From Bacteroidales bacterium (lineage in GTDB: Bacteria; Bacteroidota; Bacteroidia; Bacteroidales; UBA932), in contig JAFRRF010000028.1 of assembly GCA_017428245.1 (NCBI GenBank), positions 1-40,209 on the forward strand: a stretch of 40,209 bases of DNA, written 5' to 3'. The notes under the pieces were generated by a model. It was not told the DNA's origin. It searched no databases and saw nothing but the letters and a program-made list of their open reading frames with translations. The number at the start of each line of letters is the position of its first letter. The first letter of the stretch is position 1. Made by a program: the position numbers and the translations under genes. This document shows positions 17,232 through 26,275 of this stretch, in pieces.

Positions 17232-18592
17232 ATCGTACGGGGATCGGTGATGACGCCGGTAATGGCCGCGGCGGCCACAGTCAGCGGACTGGCAAGCAGG
17301 GTACGGGCGCCCGGGCCCTGCCGCCCTTCAAAATTGCGGTTGCTGGTCGAGAGACAGTATTTTCCGGAAGGGACCTTGTCATCGTTCATGCCCAGGCAGG
17401 CGGAACAGCCCGGCTGGCGGATTTCGAATCCGGCCTCAGCAAGGGTCGTTTCGATTCCTTCCGACACAATCTGACGGTACACTTCCCAGGATCCCGGCAC
17501 GAGCCAGGCCGTCACGCCCGGGGCCTTCCGGCGTCCGCGGACCACGGAGGCGAAGGCCCGGAAATCTTCGATGCGCCCGTTGGTGCAGGCACCCAGGAAA
17601 ACATAATCCACCGGCTTGCCCAGCAGCCGCTCTCCGGCCCGGAATCCCATATAACGCAGCGCCTTGTCCGCAGCATCGGCAGGGATGGTCCCGTCGACGG
17701 GCATACCCATTCCGGGATTCGTACCGTAGGTGATCATCGGGGCGATGTCCGCCGCGTCGTACACGACTTCCCGGTCGAAAACGGCGTCATCGCCGCTGCA
17801 CAGCGTACGCCATCGTGCCACCGCACGGTCCCAGTCCTCGCCCTTGGGCACAAACTCCTTGTCTTTCAGATAAGCGAAGGTGACCTCGTCGGGGGCGACC
17901 ATCCCGCCGCGGGCACCCATCTCGATCGAGAGATTGCACAGCGTAAGCCGTCCTTCCATCGACAGGCCGCGGACCGCGCTGCCGGCGTATTCCACGAAAT
18001 GTCCGGTTGCGCCGGCCGTGGTCAGCCGTTGCATGAGATAGAGCGCCATATCCTTGGCCGTGACACCCGGTCCCAGCGTCCCTTCGATGCGGATCCGCAT
18101 CGAGCGCGGCTTGGGCTGCAGGATGCACTGGGAAGCCATCACCATTTCCACTTCGCTGGTACCGATGCCGAAAGCAACGGCTCCCACCGCCCCGTGCGTG
18201 GAGGTGTGGGAATCTCCGCACACAATGGTCATTCCGGGCAGCGAAAGGCCGCGTTCCGGCCCGACCACGTGGATGATGCCGTTGCGGGGGTCCATCATCC
18301 CGTAGTGCGTCAGTCCGAACTCAGCCGCGTTGGCAGCCAGCGCCTCGACTTGCCGGCGCGACACCGGGTCCGCGATGGGTTTGTCCTGGTCGTGGGTCGG
18401 CGTATTGTGGTCGGGCATACAGACGATCTTTTCCGGACGGAAGCAGCGGATGCCGCGGGCACGCAAGCCTTCGAAAGCCTGCGGGCTCGTCACTTCGTGG
18501 CAGTAAAGCCGGTCGACATAGAGTTGGTCGGGCCCGTCTTCCACGTGCTGTACGACGTGTGCATCCCAGATTTTGTCGAAAAGGGTATTCAT
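17228..18592 (-). CDS. leuC: 3-isopropylmalate dehydratase large subunit
   Basis: This 454-residue aconitase-family subunit carries the 4Fe-4S cluster. It has [36 protein letters not shown] and the cluster-ligating cysteines in [13 protein letters not shown] and [11 protein letters not shown]. It isomerises 2- to 3-isopropylmalate together with LeuD. The length is slightly shorter than E. coli LeuC (466). It overlaps leuA by 4 bp and leuD by 4 bp. Confidence 0.97.
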   Translation of the reverse strand: MNTLFDKIWDAHVVQHVEDGPDQLYVDRLYCHEVTSPQAFEGLRARGIRCFRPEKIVCMPDHNTPTHDQDKPIADPVSRRQVEALAANAAEFGLTHYGMMDPRNGIIHVVGPERGLSLPGMTIVCGDSHTSTHGAVGAVAFGIGTSEVEMVMASQCILQPKPRSMRIRIEGTLGPGVTAKDMALYLMQRLTTAGATGHFVEYAGSAVRGLSMEGRLTLCNLSIEMGARGGMVAPDEVTFAYLKDKEFVPKGEDWDRAVARWRTLCSGDDAVFDREVVYDAADIAPMITYGTNPGMGMPVDGTIPADAADKALRYMGFRAGERLLGKPVDYVFLGACTNGRIEDFRAFASVVRGRRKAPGVTAWLVPGSWEVYRQIVSEGIETTLAEAGFEIRQPGCSACLGMNDDKVPSGKYCLSTSNRNFEGRQGPGARTLLASPLTVAAAAITGVITDPRTI

Positions 18593-20088
18593 ACCTGCTT
18601 GAATTTATTGATACAGTCGATGTAGGCCTCCACCGAGGCGGCCACGATGTCGGTGTTGGCGCTGAAACCGTAGTACAGTTTGCCCTCGTGCTCCACCTGC
18701 ATATGGACTTTTCCCACGTCGTTCGATCCCTTGGTAATGTTCTGGATGGTGAATTCCTTGAGAACCATCGGGCGCTTGATGATTTCTTTCAGGGCGTTGA
18801 TGGCAGCGTCCACCGGGCCGTTTCCGACCGCCGCCGCCTCGAATTTCTCGCCGGCGATGTCCAGACCAATGCTGGCCACGGGCCGGACGCCCACGCCGCT
18901 GGTCACCTGAAGGAACTCCAGCTTCACGTGATGGTCGTCGCTGCGGTCCATTCCGGAAAGCACCAGCAGATCTTCGTCGCCGATGTCCTTTTTCTTGTCG
19001 GCCAGACGGAGGAATTCCTGATAGGTCTTGTCGAGTTTCTCTTCCGACAGTCTGACGCCGAGCGCCTCGAGCCGGGTGCGCAGGGCCGCGCGGCCGCTGC
19101 GGGCCGTCAGCACGATGGCATTGCCGTCGAGACCGATGTCTTTCGGATCGATGATCTCATAGGTACTCATATCCTTGATCACGCCGTCCTGGTGGATACC
19201 GGAGGAATGGGCGAACGCATTGCGGCCCACGATGGCCTTGTTGGCCTGCACCGGCATATTCATCAGGCTCGACACGGTACGGCTGAGTCCGTAGATCTTC
19301 TTGGAATTGATATTGGTCTCCAGGTCGATTTCCTTGTGGCTCTTGAGAATCATCGCAATTTCCTCGAGGGCTGTGTTGCCGGCCCGTTCGCCGACGCCGT
19401 TGATGGTAACCTCACACTGGCGGGCGCCATTGAGCAGGGCGGCCATCGTATTGGCCGTCGCCATGCCCAGGTCGTTGTGGCAATGCGTCGAGATGACGGC
19501 CTTGTGGATGCCGTCCACGTGCTCCACCAGGTAGCGGATTTTGGCACCGTACTCTTCCGGCAGGCAGTAGCCCGTCGTGTCCGGGATGTTGACCACCGTG
19601 GCGCCCGCCTTGACCACGGCCTCGATGACCCGGGCGAGGTATTCGTTCTCCGTGCGGCCGGCGTCTTCGGCGTAGAATTCGACGTCTTCCACATACTTCT
19701 TGGCGTATTTGACAGCCCGCACGGCCCGTTCGATAATCTCCTCGCGGTTGGAGTTGAACTTGTAGCGGATGTGGCTGTCGGACGTGCCGATTCCGGTATG
19801 GATACGCTTGTGGCGGGCATATTTCAGCGCCTCGACGGCGACATCGATGTCTTTTTCGACCGCGCGGGTCAGGCCGCAGATGACCGGCCAGGTCACGGCC
19901 TTGGAGATTTCTACCACGGAATTGAAATCACCGGGGCTGGAGATGGGAAAACCGGCCTCGATGACATCGACGCCAAGTTCTTCCAGCGCCTTGGCGATCT
20001 GAATCTTCTCCACGGTGTTGAGTTGGCAGCCGGGTACCTGTTCCCCGTCGCGAAGGGTGGTATCGAAAATAAAAACACGCTTACTCAT
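18589..20088 (-). CDS. leuA: 2-isopropylmalate synthase
   Basis: This 499-residue enzyme condenses 2-oxoisovalerate with acetyl-CoA, the committed step to leucine. The N-terminal TIM barrel starts with [30 protein letters not shown] carries the metal-binding His pair, and the second signature [16 protein letters not shown] follows. The C-terminal LeuA dimer domain (about 370-499, including [16 protein letters not shown]) normally binds leucine for feedback inhibition, so the enzyme appears to be the regulated form. It is preceded by an attenuator leader (20131-20256). Confidence 0.96.
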   Translation of the reverse strand: MSKRVFIFDTTLRDGEQVPGCQLNTVEKIQIAKALEELGVDVIEAGFPISSPGDFNSVVEISKAVTWPVICGLTRAVEKDIDVAVEALKYARHKRIHTGIGTSDSHIRYKFNSNREEIIERAVRAVKYAKKYVEDVEFYAEDAGRTENEYLARVIEAVVKAGATVVNIPDTTGYCLPEEYGAKIRYLVEHVDGIHKAVISTHCHNDLGMATANTMAALLNGARQCEVTINGVGERAGNTALEEIAMILKSHKEIDLETNINSKKIYGLSRTVSSLMNMPVQANKAIVGRNAFAHSSGIHQDGVIKDMSTYEIIDPKDIGLDGNAIVLTARSGRAALRTRLEALGVRLSEEKLDKTYQEFLRLADKKKDIGDEDLLVLSGMDRSDDHHVKLEFLQVTSGVGVRPVASIGLDIAGEKFEAAAVGNGPVDAAINALKEIIKRPMVLKEFTIQNITKGSNDVGKVHMQVEHEGKLYYGFSANTDIVAASVEAYIDCINKFKQV

Positions 20089-20130
20089 CTCGTTGGATTT
20101 CGGAAATTACATTTTACAACTTATTCGCAT

Positions 20131-20165
20131 AAAAAACCCCTTTCCTGTGCGAACGGGAAAGGGGT
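20131..20165 (-). terminator. Attenuator terminator of the leu operon
   Basis: The perfect 10-bp arms ACCCCTTTCC (20136-20145) and GGAAAGGGGT (20156-20165) form a hairpin followed on the minus strand by a TTTTTT run (20131-20136). It lies between the leucine-rich leader peptide and leuA, 43 bp before the leuA start, exactly where an attenuator terminator belongs. Confidence 0.85.
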
Positions 20166-20202
20166 CGGTTTCAATTTATAACTAAACAGCTTCCTGTCCG
20201 CA

Positions 20203-20256
20203 TCAGACGACGTGGAGCAAAAGGGACAGGGCCAGCAGGATATACATCAGATTCAT
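20203..20256 (-). CDS. leuL: Leucine-rich leader peptide of the leu operon
   Basis: This 17-codon frame reads MNLMYILLALSLLLHVV and then TGA. Seven of the 17 residues are leucine, with one Ile and two Val, so 10 of 17 codons need a branched-chain aminoacyl-tRNA. The end of the leader (complement of 20224-20230) can pair over 7 bp with the complement of 20193-20199, giving an early hairpin before the terminator at 20131-20165. With a promoter upstream (20279-20310) this is a standard ribosome-mediated attenuator: ribosome stalling when leucyl-tRNA is scarce should prevent terminator formation. The mechanism is inferred from the arrangement. Confidence 0.85.
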   Translation of the reverse strand: MNLMYILLALSLLLHVV

Positions 20257-20278
20257 GGGATTATGCTTGTCTCCACCA

Positions 20279-20310
20279 CAAAGTAACGAATTAAAACTTA
20301 TAAAAGCAAG
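20279..20310 (-). promoter_or_regulatory. Probable promoter of the leu operon
   Basis: On the minus strand CTTG (20307-20310) is followed after exactly 20 bp by TTACTTTG (20279-20286), one mismatch each from TTTG-N20-TAnnTTTG. It lies between the glutamine synthetase stop and the leader peptide ATG. Confidence 0.6.
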
Positions 20311-20323
20311 AAAAACTTTTCTT

Positions 20324-22504
20324 TTAGCTGATGAACAAAAGCTCCCGGTACTTGGGCAAAGGCCAGAGCTGGTTGTCGACAAATTCTTCCAGTTTGTCGA
20401 TCGGACGGCGGAGGGCCTCGATATCCTGGGCGATGGCGTAGTAAGCCATTGCCCGGGCGCATTCGTCTTCGATGGCGTTGGCCCGCTTGCGGGCCTGGCG
20501 CATCGACTCGGCGCGGTCGCTGATCTCTTCGATGTAGCCGCCGATGCGGCGGACCAGTTCGACCTCGGTCTGGCAGCCGTCGAAACCACCCATCACCTGC
20601 TGATGCAGCGACACTTCCTTCAGCAGCCGGGTTTTGTATTCCAGCGCGGCGGGGATGATGTGATTGATCGCCATCCGGACCATCACACGGCTTTCAATCT
20701 GGACTTTCTTGACATAGATGTCCCACTTCACCTCGTTGCGGGCCGCCAGTTCCTTCTCAGTATAGACGCCCGTCCGGGTGAACATCGACACGGAGCCCGG
20801 CGTCGTAAACGCCTTGAACATCTCGGGAACGCGCGTTTCGACGTCGAGACCGCGGCGGACGGCCTCTTTCTGCCACTCTTCGGAATAGCCGTTCCCGTCG
20901 AAGCAGATCACATCGATGATCTGCGCGATGATGGGTTTCAGCGTATCCATCACGGCTACCTGCAGGGGCTTCCCTTTCTCCAATTCCGCATCGAGCGCTT
21001 TCTTGAAATCGAGCAATTGCTCGGCGACGGCCGCGTTGAGCGTCGTGAGGGCGCCGGCGCAGTTGGCGCTGGAGCCCACGGCGCGAAACTCGAAGCGGTT
21101 GCCGGTGAAAGCGAACGGCGAGGTGCGGTTGCGGTCGGTATTGTCGACGAAAATCTCCGGAATCTCGATCAGGCCCACACTCCGGCCTTTCTTGCCGGCA
21201 ATCTGGATAGGCGTGTCGGACGGCACTTCGAGGATCTTGCGCAGCACGGCCGACATGGTGCGGCCCAGGAAGGCCGAGATAATGGCCGGCGGCGCCTCGT
21301 GGCCGCCGAGGCGATGCGCGTTGGTCGCGCTGGCGATGCTGGCCTTCAGCACACCGTTGCGCCGCTGCACAGCCATCAGTACGTTGACGAAAAACACCAG
21401 GAACTGCAGATTCTCGGTCGCGTCGCGTCCCGGCGCCATCAACGGCCGGCCCGTGTCGGTACCCAGCGACCAGTTGCAGTGCTTGCCCGAACCGTTGATT
21501 CCGGCAAAGGGTTTTTCGTGCAGCAGTACGACGAAACCATGCTTGCGGGCCAGGTTGTTCATCAGGTTCATCACCAGTTGATTCTGGTCGTTCGACAGAT
21601 TGGCGTCGCCATAGATCGGCGCCATTTCGAACTGGTTCGGCGCCACCTCGTTGTGCCGGGTCTTGAGCGGAATGCCGAGACGCAGGGCCTCTACTTCCAG
21701 TTCGCGCATAAAGGCGGCTACGCGCCCGGGAATCGCCCCGAAATAATGATCTCCGAGCTGCTGATTCTTCGAGGACATATGGCCCATCAGCGTCCGGCCG
21801 GTAATCATCAGGTCGGGCCGGGCCGCGTAAAGGTCTTCATCGACCAGGAAATATTCCTGTTCCCAGCCCAGATAGCAGCGCACTTTGTTCACACGCGGAT
21901 CGAAGAGGCGGCAGATCGGAACGGCTGCGTCGGAAACGGCCTTGATCGAACGCTTGAGCGGCGTCTTGTAATCGAGCGCCTCACCGGTATAGGCGATGAA
22001 CACCGTAGGGATACAAAGCGTATCCTCCTGAATAAAAACAGGCGAGGTCGGATCCCAGGCCGTATAGCCACGGGCCTCGAAGGTGGCGCGGATGCCACCG
22101 TTGGGGAACGACGAAGCATCCGGCTCCTGCTGGACAAGCGAACTGCCGTCGAAAGTCTCGATGACGCCGCCTTTCCCGTCGAGGTCGATCAACGAGTCGT
22201 GTTTCTCAGCCGTCCCTTCGGTCAGCGGCTGGAACCAGTGGGTAATGTGGGTTACGTGATTTTCAAGCGCCCATTCTTTCATACCACGGGCTACACCGTC
22301 GGCGGTGGCCCGGTCAAGCGGATGCCCCTTGTCGATGCATTCCAGCAGGGCTTCCAGCGTTTCAGGATCGAGATACTTGCGCATCTTGGCGCGGTCGAAA
22401 ACGCACGCGCCGAAATATTCGGACGATTTTTGGGACGGAGCGTCCACGGCCTGGGCTTTCTTCCCGAAAGATGCCCGGACCAGTTCAAAACGGTCGATAC
22501 TCAT
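20324..22504 (-). CDS. glnN: Type III glutamine synthetase
   Basis: This protein of 726 residues matches the length of GSIII, a dodecameric ATP-dependent enzyme forming glutamine from glutamate and ammonia, first characterised from Bacteroides and cyanobacteria. The family motifs are SFPNGGIRATFEARGYTAWD (about 130), the catalytic region LGWEQEYFLVDEDLY, KTRHNEVAPNQFEMAPIYGDANLSNDQNQ, and the ATP-site segment FAGINGSGKHCNWSL. The C-terminal helical GSIII domain continues to the end. It has its own promoter upstream and is followed by the leu leader promoter, so it is probably monocistronic. Confidence 0.97.
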   Translation of the reverse strand: MSIDRFELVRASFGKKAQAVDAPSQKSSEYFGACVFDRAKMRKYLDPETLEALLECIDKGHPLDRATADGVARGMKEWALENHVTHITHWFQPLTEGTAEKHDSLIDLDGKGGVIETFDGSSLVQQEPDASSFPNGGIRATFEARGYTAWDPTSPVFIQEDTLCIPTVFIAYTGEALDYKTPLKRSIKAVSDAAVPICRLFDPRVNKVRCYLGWEQEYFLVDEDLYAARPDLMITGRTLMGHMSSKNQQLGDHYFGAIPGRVAAFMRELEVEALRLGIPLKTRHNEVAPNQFEMAPIYGDANLSNDQNQLVMNLMNNLARKHGFVVLLHEKPFAGINGSGKHCNWSLGTDTGRPLMAPGRDATENLQFLVFFVNVLMAVQRRNGVLKASIASATNAHRLGGHEAPPAIISAFLGRTMSAVLRKILEVPSDTPIQIAGKKGRSVGLIEIPEIFVDNTDRNRTSPFAFTGNRFEFRAVGSSANCAGALTTLNAAVAEQLLDFKKALDAELEKGKPLQVAVMDTLKPIIAQIIDVICFDGNGYSEEWQKEAVRRGLDVETRVPEMFKAFTTPGSVSMFTRTGVYTEKELAARNEVKWDIYVKKVQIESRVMVRMAINHIIPAALEYKTRLLKEVSLHQQVMGGFDGCQTEVELVRRIGGYIEEISDRAESMRQARKRANAIEDECARAMAYYAIAQDIEALRRPIDKLEEFVDNQLWPLPKYRELLFIS

Positions 22505-22524
22505 AAGGCTTTGCGATTAAGTCG

Positions 22525-22532
22525 CAAATATA
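22525..22532 (-). promoter_or_regulatory. -7 element upstream of glutamine synthetase
   Basis: TATATTTG on the minus strand is an exact TAnnTTTG match 21 bp before the glnN start. The -33 region shows no TTTG. The repeat element at 22579-22718 begins 46 bp further upstream. Confidence 0.6.
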
Positions 22533-22578
22533 CTTTTTTTTCGCTGCAACGAACACGAAAAACACACCCGATATTCCT

Positions 22579-22718
22579 GCCAAATAGCCGCAAACCAACC
22601 GGTCTTGCAGGTACCTGAAAGGCTAGTCGTCTTGCACCAAGGGCCGAAATCGGGGCTTGGCGCAAAACAATCGGCCCCACAAAGTGTTGTGAGGCCGATA
22701 AGTTTGCGCCTGTTTGGC
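22579..22718. repeat. REPIN/MITE-like element, copy 1 (140 bp)
   Basis: The ends are inverted repeats, GCCAAATAGCCGCAAA (22579-22594) and TTTGCGCCTGTTTGGC (22703-22718), with 14 of 16 bases complementary. The inside holds an imperfect palindrome around GGCCGAAATCGGGGC (22632-22661) and a strong hairpin, 13 bp with one mismatch (22670-22682 with 22687-22699). Copy 2 at 39633-39785 shares both the ends and the GGCCGAAATCGGG-type core. The hairpin may also stop transcripts from the upstream acyl-CoA dehydrogenase gene. It contains no gene. Confidence 0.75.
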
Positions 22719-22765
22719 AAGAAGCAGGAAGGCAGACGCGCAGGCCGACAGGCAAAGGCGGGGGC

Positions 22766-24409
22766 CTAGCAGTTTTCCAGCACGGCGATGTGGCGGCTGA
22801 CCTGGCCGATGGCTTCGCGGACGAAGTAGCGGCAGGATTTCAGATAGCGGGCGTCGCGGAGGCTGTCAAGCAGCAGGAGGTAACCCATCACGATGCTGGC
22901 CAGCACTTCCGTCAGGGCGCGGGTTGCGTGTTCGAAACGCGGGCTCGTGGTGCCGTCGGAAGTGGCCATGCCGTAGAAACGGCGGTATCCCTCGCTTGCC
23001 TTGCGCAGCACGTCGAGGCAGGCCTGGACATCGGCGTTGGGCGTGGCTGCCAGAGCCTCGGCCACACGGGCTTCGTAGCTTTCGATTTGCTTGAGATAGG
23101 CGCCGTTAGCGATACCTTTCACGGCAGCCACGACCTGCAGCTGGCTCGTTCCTTCGTAGATGGAAAGGATTCGGGCGTCGCGGTAAAGCCGCTCGCAGGC
23201 ATATTCCTTCATAAAGCCGCTGCCGCCGTGGACCTGGATGCAGTCGTAGGCGCAACGGTTGGCGAACTCGCTGGCGCTGAGTTTGAGCAGCGGGGTCAGG
23301 ATGTCGGCCACGCGGGACGCGGCGCGCGACGAGGCCGAAAGGTCAACGTAGCGAGCCGTCTCGTAGAGCAGCGTGCGGGCGCCGTCGGTGCGGGCGCGCA
23401 TCCGGTCGAGGATGTCCTGCACAGCCACGAAGTCTTTGATGGGATGGCCGAACTGCTCACGCGAGGCGGCATAGGCTTCGGCTTCGCGGCAAGCCGCTTC
23501 GCAAAGACCGATGGACTGGGCGCCGACGCCCAGGCGGGCGCCGTTCATCAGCGACATCACATATTTGATCAGACCGAGGCGGCGTTCGCCTACGATCTGG
23601 CAAGGGGCGTTGGTGAATTGGAGTTCGCAGGTCGGCGAGCCCTTGATGCCCATCTTGTTCTCGATGCGGCGCACGGTCATGCCGCCGTCGGCCTTGTCGA
23701 ACACGAAATACGACAGGCCGCGGCCGTCGGTACTCCCCTCTTCGCTGCGGGCCAGTACCAGGTGCAGGTCGGCGTCACCGTTGGTGATGAAGCGCTTCAC
23801 GCCGTTCAGGCGCCAGCAGCCAGCCGCCTCGTCGTAGGTAGCCTTCAGGCGCACCGACTGCAGGTCGCTGCCCGCGTCGGGCTCGGTGAGGTCCATCGAG
23901 CAGGTGGCACCCTGGCAGATGCGGGGCAGATACTTGTCTTTCAAGGCATCGGAGCCGAATTCCTGGATGGTGTCGGCGCAGTCGGTCAGACCCCAGATGG
24001 TGGCAAAGCCCACGTCGGCGCGGGCGATCATCTCGGCCATCATCACGACCACGGCACGCGGCAGGTTGAGACCGTCGTACTTGCGTTCCAGCGAAACGCC
24101 GTAGAGACCCGACTGGATGAGGACGTCAAGGTTGCGACGGGTGCCGGGCGCGTACTGGACGCGGCCACCGGCGAGCGTCGGACCCACGTGATCGACTTCT
24201 TCCGCATTGGGAGCGATCACGTCGCCGGCGATTTCACCCAGCAGGGTCAGGACCCGGTCGTACTGGTCGACCGCCTGTTCGGCGGAAGCCGGCGCTTCGG
24301 GATGTACGCCTGCCTCGGCAAAATCTTTTTCTTTGACTGCGACCACCTGTCCCATCTCCGGATGGCGGAGATGGAATGCGAGACTCTCGTTATCGGTATA
24401 GAAATTCAT
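22766..24409 (-). CDS. Acyl-CoA dehydrogenase
   Basis: This FAD flavoenzyme of 547 residues has the full ACAD fold: an N-terminal helical domain, the FAD/substrate loop CSMDLTEPDAGSDLQSV (170-186), FITNGDADLHLVLA, the R-Q-F segment ASREQFGHPIKDF (315-327), VHGGSGFMKEY and the catalytic base Glu419 in IYEGTSQLQ. It is longer than short-chain Bcd-type enzymes (about 380) because of a C-terminal helical extension. It is the last gene of a run with etfA (1-bp gap) and etfB, its expected electron partners, and with four fab genes upstream. It may oxidise acyl-CoA, or act in reverse as an enoyl reductase; the sequence does not decide which. Confidence 0.92.
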   Translation of the reverse strand: MNFYTDNESLAFHLRHPEMGQVVAVKEKDFAEAGVHPEAPASAEQAVDQYDRVLTLLGEIAGDVIAPNAEEVDHVGPTLAGGRVQYAPGTRRNLDVLIQSGLYGVSLERKYDGLNLPRAVVVMMAEMIARADVGFATIWGLTDCADTIQEFGSDALKDKYLPRICQGATCSMDLTEPDAGSDLQSVRLKATYDEAAGCWRLNGVKRFITNGDADLHLVLARSEEGSTDGRGLSYFVFDKADGGMTVRRIENKMGIKGSPTCELQFTNAPCQIVGERRLGLIKYVMSLMNGARLGVGAQSIGLCEAACREAEAYAASREQFGHPIKDFVAVQDILDRMRARTDGARTLLYETARYVDLSASSRAASRVADILTPLLKLSASEFANRCAYDCIQVHGGSGFMKEYACERLYRDARILSIYEGTSQLQVVAAVKGIANGAYLKQIESYEARVAEALAATPNADVQACLDVLRKASEGYRRFYGMATSDGTTSPRFEHATRALTEVLASIVMGYLLLLDSLRDARYLKSCRYFVREAIGQVSRHIAVLENC

Positions 24410-24410
24410 A

Positions 24411-25433
24411 TTATTTCAGATTATTCTTGTAACAGGCCATGAACTGGGGAATGACGGTCATCACGTCGCCGACGATGGTGTAGTCGGCGATGGCGTTGAT
24501 GGGAGCGTCGGGATCGGTGTTGATGCTGATGATCTTGGCGCTCTGTTCCATGCCGGCGCGGTGCTGGACGGCACCGCTGATGCCGCAGGCGATGTAGAGT
24601 TTCGGACGGACGGTGACGCCCGTCTGGCCGATCTGGCGTTCACCTTCGCAGAAGCCGGCGTCGACGGCGGCGCGGGTGGCGCCGACGCTCGCGCCGATCA
24701 GGCGGGCGAACTTGTGGAGCAGCTGGAAGTTCTCACGGCTTCCCATACCGTAGCCGCCGGCCACGATGATCTGGGCGCCTTTGATGTTGATCTTCTGCTC
24801 TTCAATCTCACGGCTGAGGATTTCGACGGCCTTGTCGGCCTCCGCGAGCGAAGCCTCGACGGCCACGGGAACGATCGTGCCCTTGTGGGCCGGATCGAAG
24901 ATCTCTTTTTTCATCACGCCCTCGCGGACCGTGGCCATTTGCGGCCGGGTCTCCGGGCAGACGATGGTGGCGATGATGTTGCCGCCGAAAGCCGGACGGA
25001 TCTGATAGAGGACGTTGTCATAGGTCTTGCCCGTCTTGACGTCTTCGTGGGCGCCGATCTCCAGCTGGGTGCAGTCGGCGGTCAGGCCGCAGCGCAGGAA
25101 CGAAGCGATGCGCGGGGCCAGGTCGCGGCCCACGCTCGAGGCACCGAAGAGCACGATATCGGGCTGCTGTGCCTTGATCAGTTTGGAAAGGACGTCGAAA
25201 TGCGGCAGGGTCCGGTAGGGCGAAAGCCGCTTGTCGTCGGCCAGGAACACCTCATCCACACCATAGGGATAGAGCGACTCGGCGGCGGCGCGCACATCGC
25301 TGCCCAGGACGGCGGCCTGCAGGCGGCCACCCAGCCGGGTTGCGAGCTGACGACCCTTGGTGCAGAGCTCGAGACTGATGTCGGCAATCGTGTTCTTTTC
25401 CGACAGTTCGCAATATACTAATACGTTGTTCAT
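24411..25433 (-). CDS. etfA: Electron transfer flavoprotein alpha subunit
   Basis: This 340-residue protein has the N-terminal alpha/beta domain and the C-terminal FAD-binding signature IVAGGYGMGSRENFQLL (around 220-236) with GASVGATRAAVDAGF and QIGQTGVTVRPKLYIACGISGAVQHRAGM. FAD is bound between this subunit and EtfB. It carries electrons to or from the neighbouring acyl-CoA dehydrogenase. It lies 21 bp after etfB. No ferredoxin or Rnf genes are nearby, so the window alone does not show whether the ETF is bifurcating. Confidence 0.96.
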   Translation of the reverse strand: MNNVLVYCELSEKNTIADISLELCTKGRQLATRLGGRLQAAVLGSDVRAAAESLYPYGVDEVFLADDKRLSPYRTLPHFDVLSKLIKAQQPDIVLFGASSVGRDLAPRIASFLRCGLTADCTQLEIGAHEDVKTGKTYDNVLYQIRPAFGGNIIATIVCPETRPQMATVREGVMKKEIFDPAHKGTIVPVAVEASLAEADKAVEILSREIEEQKINIKGAQIIVAGGYGMGSRENFQLLHKFARLIGASVGATRAAVDAGFCEGERQIGQTGVTVRPKLYIACGISGAVQHRAGMEQSAKIISINTDPDAPINAIADYTIVGDVMTVIPQFMACYKNNLK

Positions 25434-25454
25434 CGATTCTCGGTTTTTCGGATC

Positions 25455-26255
25455 CTACAAAATATGCTCCTTGATCAGCGAAGCGGTCAGTTCGTCAAGC
25501 GCTGCCTCGGTCGGCTCGAGGACGACCGATTCCTTGTGGGCGAGCACGACACTCTCGATCTTCTTGACTTTGGTCGGCGAGCCTTTCAGGCCGAGCCGGT
25601 CCATATCGGCGCCGATACCGTCGGCATTGATCATCCGGACTTCTTCGCCGGCGAGGCGGAGCATCCGGTGGACGTTGGGATAGCGGCAGTCCTGCGCGGC
25701 GGAAGTGACGGTCACCAGCACGGGCAGCTGGGCCTTGACACACTCGGTGCCGCGTTCCAGCCGGCGGCGGAGGGTGATCGAACGAGGTTCGACGGCAATC
25801 AGCTCTTCGGCATAGGTGATCTGCGGAATCTCCAGCTTCTCGGCAACTTGCGGACCCACCTGGGCGGTATCGCCATCGATGGCCTGGCGACCACCCAGGA
25901 TGAGGTCCACCGTGCCCAATTGTTTGATCGCCTGGGCAAGGGCATATGAGGTAGCCAGCGTATCGGCACCGGCGAAACGGGCGTCGCTCAGCACGAAGCC
26001 GTCGTCGGCTCCGCGGTCGCGGGCGTCCTTGATGATTTCAGCGGCGCGGGGCGGGCCCATTGTCACCACGGTGACCGTGGCGCCGGGTACCAGGTCTTTC
26101 ACCTGAAGCGCCATTTCCAGGGCCTTGAGGTCTTCCGGATTGAAAACGGTAGGCAGGGCGGCCCGGTTCACGGTGCCGTCCGCATTCATGGCGTCGGCCC
26201 CGACGTTGTGCGTGTCGGGAACCTGTTTGGCCAAAACAACAATCTTGAATGACAT
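25455..26255 (-). CDS. etfB: Electron transfer flavoprotein beta subunit
   Basis: This 266-residue protein begins MSFKIVVLAKQVPDT and contains the AMP/FAD-contacting region VTMGPPRAAEIIKDARDRGADDGFVLSD, the LILGGRQAIDGDTAQVGPQVAEKL segment and the conserved late motif LPVLVTV. The ATG at 26255 is chosen by homology and lies 20 bp after the fabG stop; a longer open frame upstream is only antisense/alternate-frame extension into fabG. The bifurcating subclass cannot be decided by eye. Confidence 0.95.
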   Translation of the reverse strand: MSFKIVVLAKQVPDTHNVGADAMNADGTVNRAALPTVFNPEDLKALEMALQVKDLVPGATVTVVTMGPPRAAEIIKDARDRGADDGFVLSDARFAGADTLATSYALAQAIKQLGTVDLILGGRQAIDGDTAQVGPQVAEKLEIPQITYAEELIAVEPRSITLRRRLERGTECVKAQLPVLVTVTSAAQDCRYPNVHRMLRLAGEEVRMINADGIGADMDRLGLKGSPTKVKKIESVVLAHKESVVLEPTEAALDELTASLIKEHIL

Positions 26256-26275
26256 ATCGTTGGTTTCTTTTCTCG

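Noticed and set aside
18559-20181. 540-codon open frame on the plus strand opposite leuA
   Set aside because: It lies entirely antisense to leuA and its leader, whose protein motifs are unmistakable. Long antisense frames are expected in GC-rich coding DNA and the translation has no family features.
20255-22618. 787-codon plus-strand open frame opposite glutamine synthetase
   Set aside because: It mirrors the glnN codons in an antisense frame, with low-complexity Arg/Gly/Val-rich composition and no motifs.
22620-22718. Small protein frames across the repeat element (shared PDFGPW-like translation in both copies)
   Set aside because: The shared translation follows from the DNA-level palindromic core of the repeat; there are no start signals and the frames do not match in length.
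22790-24442. 550-codon plus-strand open frame opposite the acyl-CoA dehydrogenase
   Set aside because: Antisense shadow of the ACAD gene; no recognisable domain and no promoter or start signal.
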